This document shows, piece after piece, positions 8,451 through 16,009 of a stretch of 19,966 nucleotides of DNA. The stretch comes from Bremia lactucae (Eukaryota; Oomycota; Peronosporomycetes; Peronosporales; Peronosporaceae). The stretch's first letter is position 1; each line of letters begins with the position of its first letter. The stretch spans positions 1,262,104-1,282,069 of the forward strand of contig NC_090622.1 of assembly GCF_004359215.1 (NCBI RefSeq). The letters are read 5' to 3'. The notes below the pieces were generated by a model that had not been told where the DNA came from, did not search any database, and saw only the letters and a program-made list of their open reading frames with translations. Both the position numbers and the translations under genes were made by a program.

Positions 8451-9884
8451 GTGACGGCTATCGATCTAAAAAGGTCCGTTGTCATTACTACTTATCGTAA
8501 ACAAATTCCACGTCGAAGACGTTTGGCCAACATCGGTATGCCTGTTCTTGGAGGTCCTTCCGGAAGCAAAAGACGATACAGTACTCTATTTACGATGGAT
8601 TTCGCGTCGAATGGGCGATTTATAGCACATGGTGGTAGGTAGGTACCTGGTTGGACAATTTATTTGGAAGAGGCCCGGAGAGAACTTATACGTAAGACCC
8701 TCGATCCCAGATGTTCGTGATATTTCCGAGGCTTCCAAAAACTCCCCGGCTATACAGAACTTTCAGTATGTTTAATGTTGTCAAACGGAGAGCTTGCAAG
8801 ATTTCGTTACGGTCTCCCTCTAATGACTCTTTGTGTAAAGCCATCTCATTATCGTGATTTGCACGTTGTTGACAAATTCGACCGCCACGTCAATATCACA
8901 TGGGTCGTGTATTGCATTTGCAAGCCAGTGCGGTTCGCCGCTCATTGTACTCAATTGGGAACCTCCTCAGTATATCGTTGTGCCTTTCACATGTGAATAC
9001 ACAAGCATAGTGTGTTATGCTATGTAATCAAATACGAATTCTCCTGCAACAAATGCGAACGAGCTTCATATTTTTATTCTTTTCTACAAAGGTTTGCCAT
9101 TCATAACAGAAGCGTGTATAAAACAGCGGCTTGTTCTGAAAATGGTCCAACTTGCATAGCGGAATTATCCCAAGTCAATATTGCTGGTCGTTACGAGATT
9201 CCTTATTTTGAAATGATCGATTTAAACGAGCTGGTATTGTATCTCGATTAAAATTCTTGGAACCAATAAGCTTTCATAGTTTGTTTCATGGCCGTACTTG
9301 CTTCATTTACAACCGCGCAGCAATTTTACAAGAAGCGACAATTTCTTTCAAATCGTCAATTGCACCGCGACTTTAGCCATTTCGAAACTGTAGCTTCGTT
9401 GACGTATTGAGAGATTAGTGCCAAAGACGACAATATATAGGCAATTCCACCGTTTGACTCAACGACACAAGACGTAATCATAATTCGATTGCATGCACGT
9501 GAGAAAGCTTTGGTGGGAGAAACAACCTTTGTGCACACAGGCATCAATTTGTCACTTGGTAGCGTGTATCCTAAATTACCCTCTGGGTATTATAGTAGCT
9601 TAAATCTTAACCTACACAAGAATCAATCGCAACAGCGAGCTAAAGAATTACGACTTATGTAAATGCCAGCCACTGAACAAAATTCTAGCGGTAGACGTAA
9701 GCCACGCGTTTCAACAGCCACAAGAGCTTCTACCAAGATTACTGTAAGATCGGGTGGTCCATTGCCAAAAGCAAGAAAGCCTGTTTGCGCGTTGTACGGG
9801 GTTGTGGATTCAATACGTCAGACTGCAGAGCCGCACGATAATTTTTTGTTGCCAATTTCAAAGCGTTTTGACGTCAAATTCTGA
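8451..9884 (+). pseudogene. Unidentified decayed open frame
   Basis: One plus-strand frame carries four successive open stretches (8451-8642, 8775-8996, 9012-9251 and 9288-9884 with internal stops), all in the same phase. That gives about 478 codons with roughly nine internal stops, where about 22 would be expected at random. The last part is basic and Ser/Thr-rich (RRKPRVSTATRASTK). I see no catalytic motif, zinc finger or membrane segment that I can name. It may be a host pseudogene, possibly once with introns or frameshifts, or chance. The region has no LTR or pol motif, so it is not an obvious part of a retrotransposon. Confidence 0.25.
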
Positions 9885-10220
9885 ACACTCAAAACTCTTT
9901 AACCCGAGTACATTAGAGTAAATTTTTAAGGATTTTTTCATTAAGCGTACGAAATTGTATCTATAATACAATTGATAAGATTCGACAATGTAATTCTCCC
10001 GGTTCGCTTGTAATCTTAAGCAGATCTCCAAGCCTTGAATTGTATCCCTTTCTGCGCGCGACTTAATACTTTACTTATCAAGACCTTGTCAGCTTCCATC
10101 TTCCTTCCCTTTCTGCAAGTGTCCTGGTCCAATGACTCACGAAAGAGCGTAGTCCCATTTTTGTTGCGAGGAGTAGCCTTTATTTGCGCACCCAGGGACA
10201 CAACCAAGGCCACTGAGCTG
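9885..10220. other. Intergenic stretch upstream of the Cys/His-repeat gene
   Basis: AT-rich at first (9890-10010), then more mixed. Short frames occur on both strands between 10016 and 10253; none resembles a known protein. It would hold any upstream control sequence of the gene at 10273, but only the initiator itself (10223-10237) is recognisable. Confidence 0.5.
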
Positions 10221-10222
10221 TA

Positions 10223-10237
10223 TCATATCCCAATTTT
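10223..10237 (+). promoter_or_regulatory. Oomycete initiator (Inr)-like element
   Basis: The sequence TCATATCCCAATTTT matches the oomycete initiator core TCATTYYNCAWTTT (established from Phytophthora promoters) at 13 of 14 positions; the one mismatch is A for the fifth T. The preceding GC of the full consensus is not present. It lies about 36-50 bases before the ATG at 10273, the usual range for short oomycete 5' UTRs. Transcription would be expected to start near the CA at 10224-10225. Confidence 0.65.
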
Positions 10238-10272
10238 GCCTCGGAGTCAATAGTGTCGCGATCAGCGCAATC

Positions 10273-10779
10273 ATGCAAGCCACTGGTAACACAGCTGCCA
10301 AAGCTGCTCTTGCCTTCAGCCTTTCATGGCCAGACACGATATCGGGTGCCGACGACCCTAACTGGACAAAACGTGGACTCATTCCTAATCAGACCAATGC
10401 CAACCAGAAATCAGATCCAGCGCCTGCATCGTTTGGCCCCGCTGCACCCAGTCCAAACAATAGCGTTTTCTGCTACGTTAAAGGGTGTACTAGTCGTGCC
10501 AATTATACCAAGCGATGTTGGAAGCACAGTGGCTCAGTAAAGTGCAAGAAATTGGATTGCGTCAACCGCGCCAAATCCAAGGGCGTATGCTGGTCGCATG
10601 GAGGCGGTACTGCTTGCTCTTATGAGGAATGTGATACCATTGCAGTGTCCAACAACCTCTGCTGGGCCCACGGCGGAGGCAAGCGCTGTCAAATATTGAG
10701 TTGCTCCAAACCGGCTTACGAGCGTACGCAAGACTATTGTCAGACCCACTATAAAGAATTTGGCGAAAACTTAAACTAG
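10273..10779 (+). CDS. Cys/His-repeat ('WRKY19-like') zinc-binding protein, 168 aa
   Basis: The only intact protein gene in the window. Residues 1-62 are low-complexity (Ala, Asn, Pro, Ser) without a clear signal peptide. Residues 67-159 hold four tandem Cys/His units: C67-x4-C72-x9-C82-x2-H85, C91-x4-C96-x9-C106-x2-H109, C115-x4-C120-x9-C130-x2-H133 and C139-x4-C144-x11-C156-x2-H159. The first three have identical spacing, and units two and three end in CWSHGGG and CWAHGGG. Such repeats are abundant in oomycete proteins that databases often label 'WRKY transcription factor 19-like' although no WRKY domain is present; the ligand pattern implies zinc binding. A nuclear or nucleic-acid role is inference. 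ATG 10273 is the first Met in a frame open from 10177, and an initiator lies just upstream. No intron is evident. It is flanked by gene-poor, transposon-rich sequence on both sides. Confidence 0.85.
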   Translation: MQATGNTAAKAALAFSLSWPDTISGADDPNWTKRGLIPNQTNANQKSDPAPASFGPAAPSPNNSVFCYVKGCTSRANYTKRCWKHSGSVKCKKLDCVNRAKSKGVCWSHGGGTACSYEECDTIAVSNNLCWAHGGGKRCQILSCSKPAYERTQDYCQTHYKEFGENLN

Positions 10780-11881
10780 GCGGCGAGTTTTGTTTGTAGG
10801 AAATTGCCATCTTTGAATCAAAGAGTACATTTGTAAGTTGCCACTGGCCATTATTTGTATCTAAGAGGCAACAAGTTTGTGGAGCCTTTCGTTTTCCTTT
10901 GTGCGTCATCATTTAAACTTGTCGCTTGGGGTGAACAGACGAGGCAGTAGCTCCAAACGGACAACTTTCCATGAGCTTCGGTACCATGACGGTCTTGAAG
11001 CATTATTAACAACGTTTTATTGAATGTGTATCTAGTACTGCTTTTAGAAAACTTTACTTCCAGCAGATTCCTGGCCATGGTGCCAAATATACGCGGATAC
11101 ACGTAATCTTACTAAGTAATTTAACCTCGAAAATTTGTAGCATACCAAATCCAATTGAAGAATTGAACGAAGTAGCATAACAATTGCGGCTACAGTATTT
11201 CTTAATAGGAATGAAGGGTCCATGTCGATAAGGATATTTTCCTGCAAATTCTTCAAATCGTTTGCAAATACATTTTTTTCACATCATTTCTCCTCCATTT
11301 TTTGGCACATAAAAAAGGTACATATTTCTTTGTATCGGTAAGAATAAATGCAAACTCTTCAGGCTAGCTGCTCAACTACAAGACATTATTTATATTTTGT
11401 CAGTTCACGACGCAACTCGAATCGATACTACGGTTCTAAGAATTTTGCTGGATGCATCTCGGCAGAAGCTGATCTAGATAAAAATCCTTGCACCCTCAAC
11501 ACCTGATTAGAATTTTCGTGGAGGCGTATAAGCACTAGCTTGAAGGCAGTGACTGTTTCAAATTTCGTCAGGATTGTCGAGTTTCCCTATGCCTGCTGTA
11601 CAATTGATTATTTTCTCTGTTCTTGTCGACGAATCCACCTCTGTCAATTTGATTTTTTGTGCCGAAAAAGCAAGCAATATCGAACCATGGCATCTATTTC
11701 GAAAGCTTTGTCTTCATAGCGGATCTGATATTATCGTTGGCTGTTCAGTTGTTCATTCTTGCAAACATAGCAACTATTACAAACAGCCACTTGTTACAAA
11801 CAGCAACTTTTTTAAGAAACCATACAAATATGGGGATTGATTTTTTTAATATAATAATATAATTTCTGCGGAAACGATAAT
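10780..11881. other. Intergenic stretch, no gene recognised
   Basis: Downstream of the Cys/His-repeat gene the sequence becomes AT-rich. Small open frames (for example minus 11044-11256 and plus 11574-11862) have no recognisable motif, overlap each other in different frames and lack support. No LTR, tRNA or tandem repeat was seen up to the LTR at 11882. Confidence 0.5.
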
Positions 11882-11993
11882 TGTAACGGGGTGTATCGTT
11901 ACATGAAATTAACAATAAAAGATTGTTAATTAATATTATCCAAAAGGTAGATAATATTTGGAGGAAATTACTTTAAATAGTAATTTCCTGAAT
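11882..11993 (+). repeat. LTR start, plus strand, truncated by the scaffold gap
   Basis: Begins TGTAACG, an 8-base loop, then CGTTACA (11882-11903). This is the same 7+8+7 hairpin geometry as the U3 tip of the D LTR at 15444-15465, and the following AT-rich sequence is also similar in style. The bases before it are not purine-rich, so it is a 5' LTR or a solo LTR rather than a 3' LTR. Its remainder lies in the gap. Confidence 0.65.
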
Positions 11994-12093
11994 NNNNNNN
12001 NNNNNNNNNNNNNNNNNNNNNNNNNNNNNNNNNNNNNNNNNNNNNNNNNNNNNNNNNNNNNNNNNNNNNNNNNNNNNNNNNNNNNNNNNNNNN
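11994..12093. other. Scaffold gap (100 N)
   Basis: Exactly 100 undetermined bases, a conventional placeholder, so the true distance is unknown. It sits between an LTR start and the interior of element B, where repeat copies probably broke the assembly. The 3' LTR and polypurine tract of B are missing and presumably belong here. Confidence 0.95.
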
Positions 12094-12454
12094 TTGTGAG
12101 AGACCCGGCTAAACCGCCAAGAGCGCAGATATAAAACCCGCTTCAAACACGCACACAAGTATGAAAACGTCTTTCAACCACGGAGGGATCACGGAAAACC
12201 GCTCGACATATTTTCCCCATCCGCATCGTGTTCCGCGCAAACGAAAAGCCCGACCAGAAGAACAGAAAAGCAGCACAGAGACAACCACATTCGATCTATG
12301 AAATAGCGGTCGAGGAATCAATTTCGCCGGTGAGCGTGTGAAGAAATCATGGGTGGTACTGTACCCCCTGTTTCTTCTCACTACGCTGCTTCTGCTAGTC
12401 CATTTGAGACTAGCGAAGTGGCCTCAGCTGGTGCTCCTTTTCATAGGCAGCAAC

Positions 12455-12640
12455 CAAGCCGGGCACATCAATACGTAGGGTATCGATCGGTTCCCAAAAG
12501 TCAAAACTCTTCGGCAACCTTTTTATTGGACGAGGATCTGATACCCTTGCCTCACGGAGCGGTGGGCAAGCAACCTTCCAACAAGGAAGCCTTGATTCCC
12601 ACCCGCATCCATCAGTGCAGGTGGCGCCCGATAGGAGTGG
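12455..12640 (-). pseudogene. Chromodomain of element B, broken
   Basis: The minus strand reads PPALMDAGGNQGFLV and then GYQILVQ, after which the Trp of the VQWK strand is a stop (TAA) and the frame shifts. That Trp belongs to the aromatic cage that recognises methyl-lysine in chromodomains, so the module is dead. It is homologous to the A chromodomain at 2804-3004. Confidence 0.75.
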
Positions 12641-12709
12641 CGATCTCGCCCACCTACTCGCGGCTGCCTTACCTTCGTCCGTTCAGTCACATGCGTTAAA
12701 CGCTGCTGA

Positions 12710-12774
12710 ACGACGTATTGCGGATCTCGAGAGTCAAGTCTCACGACTGACTCTCGAGATCCGCAATACGTCGT
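12710..12774. repeat. Perfect 27-bp inverted repeat with 11-bp spacer
   Basis: Arm 1 is 12710-12736 and arm 2 is 12748-12774, each the exact reverse complement of the other, with spacer AGTCTCACGAC. Element A has arm 1 at the matching place (from 3090) but not arm 2: about 12 bases in A correspond to about 28 in B. The second arm is therefore a local inverted copy that arose in B. It shifts both the pol and the antisense frames. Confidence 0.9.
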
Positions 12775-12779
12775 CTCGT

Positions 12780-13321
12780 TGATGTCCAAGCGAAGGCTCG
12801 TCAGGGTTATGAACGCCTGAAGACTCGCTTGGACCTTTTTGAACGAATAATGCTGAGGGATCCGCGTTACTCGCGTGATGTCCCTCGTTCTCCAAGTCCT
12901 GTTCGTGGAGGGAGGAATCGGTCTGATAGCTTTTCGCCTTCACCGTCCCCCTCACCCGAACGACGCTCGACTCACAGTCGGCGTCACCATCGGTCTCCTT
13001 AGCCAGATGGGGATATGTGACCTCATTTGGGTCTACATACCGTTTTAGACGACCCCCGTAAAACACGGGGTGCGTGTTCATATACGAGGGAAGGGTGAGC
13101 CTATAAGTTAGGTCTCCAACCTCTTCTACCACCGTAAAGGGCCCAATGAAACGCGGCAACAACTTCGAAGTACCTCCAGATAGTACAGAAATTGCATTTT
13201 TATGTAGAGTAGCAGTACTTAATAGTACTTTTTCTCCCACTCTAAAGCGTTTATTATTTTTGCGACCATTTCGGTCCGCATATTCTTTTTGCTTGTTCGT
13301 TTTAAAAGTCAGTAATAGCAT
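12780..13321 (-). pseudogene. Integrase C-terminal region of element B
   Basis: The open minus-strand stretch reads KQKEYADRNGRKN, FRVGEKVLLST, KLLPRFIGPFTVVEEVGDL, then HPVFYGGRLKRYVDPNEV. This is the GPY/F-type C-terminal domain and the beginning of the linker to the chromodomain. It is fuller than in A, which lacks about 91 bases here. It runs to 12734 as an open frame only because the inverted repeat carries it on past the original path. Confidence 0.85.
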
Positions 13322-13559
13322 TATCGTTCAATGTTGATCAAATTTACAGTGGTATCCTTCGTATTGACCTTAGGATCAATGCGTGATAAACAAGAGCAAG
13401 ATTGGTCTTTGCTCCAGTGAGCCCTTCCTTAAACAAAAGTTACTCTTAAACTAGGTGGGTATGCGCTGATGGCGTAAGCCGTTCACGAAATACGGTTCTT
13501 GCTTCGTAGAAGCATGCGCTGAATTATTGATGGCAAATTATACCATCGGCAAGAACTCG

Positions 13560-14110
13560 CTCCAACTCGTAAAAGAGTAGACAAATCCACGAATTGTCTC
13601 TTTGAGGATGCGATTTGCACGTTCTGTCTGACCATCTGCTTCAGGATGGTCAGAAGTTGACACCTTCAACTGTGTTCCAAGTAATTAAAACACAGAATGC
13701 CAAACCTCTAATGTGAATCTGGGGTTTCGATCTGAAACCAGTTCACGGGGTAACCCATGGAGTCAAAATATCGTGTCAACAAAGACACGAGCACAGCTTT
13801 TAGCTATGATCGACTCCGGGACTGCAGCAAGATGATTGATTTGGCTGAAACGTTCAACAAATACAAGAACCAATATTCTTGGTATCAACGTCTGAAAATC
13901 TGAAGACGAAGTCCGCAGATACGGTTTGCCAGCACTCTGCCGGAACAGGCAGAGGTTGTAACGGAGCACGGGTGAAGCACTAAGCTTCACCCGTTTACAA
14001 ACTTCGCAAGCACGTATGTACTTGCGGACGAACTCTTACCGGCGTGGCCAGCAGATGTCGCGACTTTTCGTGAGATAGGTCTTTTCACGTCCGCGATGGC
14101 CACTTATAAG
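13560..14110 (-). pseudogene. Integrase zinc-binding and catalytic core of element B
   Basis: Minus-strand motifs in order: GHRGREKT and CEVCKRVK of the HHCC zinc-binding domain (14000-14095); SADFVF with the first catalytic Asp (near 13905); VSDRNPRF with the second Asp (13730-13732); and DGQTERANR with the Glu (13622-13624). Exactly 35 codons lie between the second Asp and the Glu. All three catalytic residues survive, but stops (RR-stop-EF, SVF-stop-LLG) and frameshifts near 13860-13980 inactivate the protein. Confidence 0.85.
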
Positions 14111-14248
14111 CCATTGCGTGTTTTATATCGATCTGTTCGATCTGCTAAGGATCGATACAACTTCGACAATCCTTTGAAAGACTGTTGAGCTAGATTTCTA
14201 AGGTAATCCATCAGCCCTTTAAGAGCCTTATCTTCTTGATATGTTCTT

Positions 14249-14790
14249 CTAACGTTGTCGAGAACTGTTGACGGCGAAACACTTATTGTTGCAACAGTGG
14301 TTTATGCTCACTGTTGATTTGCGCAGCAGGTGAGAAAGAGTATCAGCGACGACATTACGTCGTCTTGGTTTAAACGTCACTGAGAAGTTATACTCCGCAA
14401 AGAAAAACAACCATTCCTCCATTCGTTGCAAGACGTGTGGACTGTTTGCGGCCGTGCGTGAGGGCGCATGGTCCGTGTGTACAATGAACGGTCTATATCC
14501 CACGAGATAGACCGTAAACTAAATAAGCGAGTTCCTTGTCATGCACTGAATAGTTGCGTTCAGCTGGTTAAAGCTGACGTCGATTGATAATAATCGCGTA
14601 CGGTCTATCTCCTACGAGATAAACCCTAACCTAAGCCAGCGCATATCTGATGGCAATGAGTTTCTTGTCATGCACTGGATAGTCTGTGTCATATTGCATT
14701 TACGAAAAGCCGATCGCAAAATCGCTGACGTCACAGACCACAGGAAATGGTCTGTCTTAATCCACAATCGCAAGGATTGGCGATTGCATC
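14249..14790 (-). pseudogene. RNase H of element B with an internal duplication
   Basis: Motifs on the minus strand: FPVVCDVSDFAIG (first Asp, near 14725), then two successive copies of the HDKEL segment, then VHTDHAPSRTA and VADTLSHL with the later Asp residues. The right-hand copy reads YPVHDKKLIAIRYAL (active-site Glu changed to Lys); the left-hand copy reads NYSVHDKEL with Glu kept. Each is followed by a VYLVG-type segment. The usual SRQL..PAERN stretch sits between the two copies instead of before the first. Confidence 0.8.
14491..14684 (-). repeat. Partial tandem duplication inside the RNase H of B
   Basis: Bases 14491-14554 and 14600-14684 resemble each other. Both start GGTCTAT-TCCC/TACGAGATA-ACC and both end in CTTGTCATGCACTG-ATAGT. 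The left copy is shortened by about 20 bases between the two blocks. The left copy also folds on itself, because CGGTCTAT and ATAGACCG flank CCCACGAG or similar bases. Confidence 0.7.
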
Positions 14791-15159
14791 AAACTTTGCT
14801 TGATACCCTCAAATGAACGCTAACAATTAGCGTTCCATGACCGCTTTACATTATTCTTCAACAAAGAATAAAGATGTACTGTCATTTCGGCATAATTGCA
14901 GGAGTAATTGTGCAGGTATTTTCAAAGCCAGGAAACATTTGGAATTCGTTAACATCGACTGTCGTGGGCCAGTCGGTGATCGCCTTGATCGTTCCGGATT
15001 AGGGCGTACACCGTGCTTACCCATGATGCACTCGAGAGTTGTATTTCGCTTGCAGCAAATATACACTTTTTGAGATCTGCATACAACTTGTGCTTTCGGG
15101 AGTGGGTACGGTGTACTTTCATGTCCGACTTTCCGATCATGGCTGTCCCACTATTTACC
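14790..15159 (-). pseudogene. Reverse transcriptase thumb and connection of element B
   Basis: On the minus strand HKLYADLKKCIFAASEI (about 15040-15090) is the RT segment that follows the catalytic loop. GKHGVRPNPE, DWPTT and YLHNYSCNYAEMTVHL come next in other frames, leading to the RNase H. The domain is cut at 15159 by the D LTR, so palm, fingers, protease and gag of B are not seen here. Confidence 0.8.
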
Positions 15160-15465
15160 TGTTGGCGATCTTACAAAATGTAAAATTCATTCTTCCAGCG
15201 GAGTAATAACAGGCTGTATATGGCGCCTACATGCGCACCGCACAATCGTGTCTTATGATATTTGACAACGTTGATTCAAATTCAAATCAACCAATCAGTA
15301 CAGATAATGTCAATATTACTAAATTCAGTAATACTGGAACTATCAAGTCAAAATTAATAACGAAGATAATTTTGTTCTTCTTTATTATTTTCCTCTCATA
15401 CAACATAATATTTAATATTACTCTTCCAAGGAGATAATATTTATGTAACGAGAAACTCCGTTACA
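15160..15465 (-). repeat. 3' LTR of element D (306 bp), inserted in element B
   Basis: On the minus strand it begins TGTAACG at 15465 and ends GATCGCCAACA at 15160, obeying TG...CA. The polypurine tract at 15466-15479 makes it a 3' LTR, so the element extends to the right. The U3 tip is a 7-bp perfect inverted repeat with an 8-base loop (15444-15465). The interior is strongly AT-rich. TTACC (15155-15159) would be the left target-site duplication; its partner is not in the window. Confidence 0.8.
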
Positions 15466-15479
15466 CCACCCCTACCTTA
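15466..15479 (-). other. Polypurine tract of element D
   Basis: The minus strand reads TAAGGTAGGGGTGG directly before the TGTAACG start of the LTR, comparable to the tracts of A and E. Confidence 0.7.
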
Positions 15480-15624
15480 ACCAACAGTCACAATTGTCAA
15501 TGCTGTAGAGTGACATAGAAATACTATTATGTCTTTCCCTGTAAATTATTTTTGCATTGTTGTTTTTTTATTTGATACTCCAATTTAGGGCATTATTAAT
15601 TTGCTCATATCAATTCGTTTGCAC

Positions 15625-15765
15625 ATGGTATCAACACCCGTGCGCGTTGCCTGTGAGGCAGCAAAGCTGGCAGCTGCACGGCTTAATGCAGCTGTTAGCG
15701 ATGCAAATGTTTCAGTACATTCTAATGCGTCTACTGCGGAAAAAGTCACCTCCAATTCCAAATAG
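15625..15765 (+). pseudogene. Possible start of an antisense ORF in element D
   Basis: An ATG 160 bases inside D's 3' LTR, on the strand opposite to D's own coding sense, opens a 46-codon Ala-rich frame (VACEAAKLAAARLNAAVSDA) ending in TAG. The same phase continues after a second stop with KKAQAPAYEEVRVTADDTVS to about 15840. Its place matches the antisense frame of A, but the sequence is not visibly related. GCTCATATCAATT, a partial initiator match, lies at 15603-15615. A 9-bp inverted repeat (AGTCACCTC, 15744-15752, and GAGGTGACT, 15765-15773) overlaps the stop. Confidence 0.3.
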
Positions 15766-16009
15766 AGGTGACTGGTATGTAAAAAGGCACAGGCACCTGC
15801 GTACGAAGAGGTACGAGTGACGGCTGACGACACTGTTTCCTAGGATAGAGTAGCAAAGCTGGTATAATTTTGTGAACCTGAGTGGGCAGGAGGCTAACGG
15901 GGCGTGAGAAGCCGTTAGGCACGCAAGTAAGCAAGGTTGGTAAACACAAGATCATAATCCTTTTACCATATTACTAACACTTCAACATGGTATAAGTTAT
16001 TGCTATACT

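Larger units (their letters stand above)
12124..13020 (+). pseudogene. Antisense ORF remnant in element B
   Basis: The plus strand repeats the antisense frame seen in A (1936-3384). An open stretch at 12349-12699 contains SPFETSE and RAHQYVGY, followed in a shifted frame by HALNAAERRIADLESQV (about 12690-12735). After the inverted-repeat insertion come GYERLKTRLDLF and a Ser/Pro/Arg-rich tail (SPSPSPERRSTHSR). It ends at TGA 13018-13020, the same codon that ends the frame in A. Several positions that are stops in A (before RIADLE and before RIMLRD) are sense codons (CGA, GAA) in B, so the ancestral frame was open there. A one-base indel against A near 12510-12530 and the 27-bp inverted repeat break it. 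Product unknown. Confidence 0.5.
12094..15159 (-). mobile_element. Element B: truncated Ty3/gypsy element, minus strand
   Basis: B reads on the minus strand from a partial reverse transcriptase (right) through RNase H and integrase to the chromodomain and antisense region (left). Its left end is lost in the gap. Its right end is cut at 15159 by the LTR of D, just after the position of the RT catalytic loop. From about 12124 to 13297 it is clearly homologous to A. Right of 13297 the match stops abruptly, and the integrase core is of another oomycete gypsy lineage (EADGQTERANR and FTSWSEFLPMV rather than QTDGETERANR and EDWSKQLPFVE). Multiple stops and shifts make it non-functional. Confidence 0.85.

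Noticed and set aside
10534..10912. Minus-strand open frames opposite and just past the Cys/His-repeat gene.
   Set aside because: They mirror the real gene. The sense frame has the ordered zinc ligands and an initiator.
11574..11862. Two overlapping plus-strand frames before the LTR at 11882.
   Set aside because: They lie in AT-rich sequence in different phases, with no motif and no start context to prefer either.
12109..12381. A 90-codon minus-strand open frame to the left of B's chromodomain.
   Set aside because: It is opposite the region that in A carries the antisense ORF and shows no pol motif, so it is probably the shadow of the plus-strand frame.
15155..15470. The D LTR as a solo LTR with target duplication.
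   Set aside because: TTACC on the left is not repeated at 15466-15470 (CCACC), and a polypurine tract follows, so this is the 3' LTR of an element extending right.
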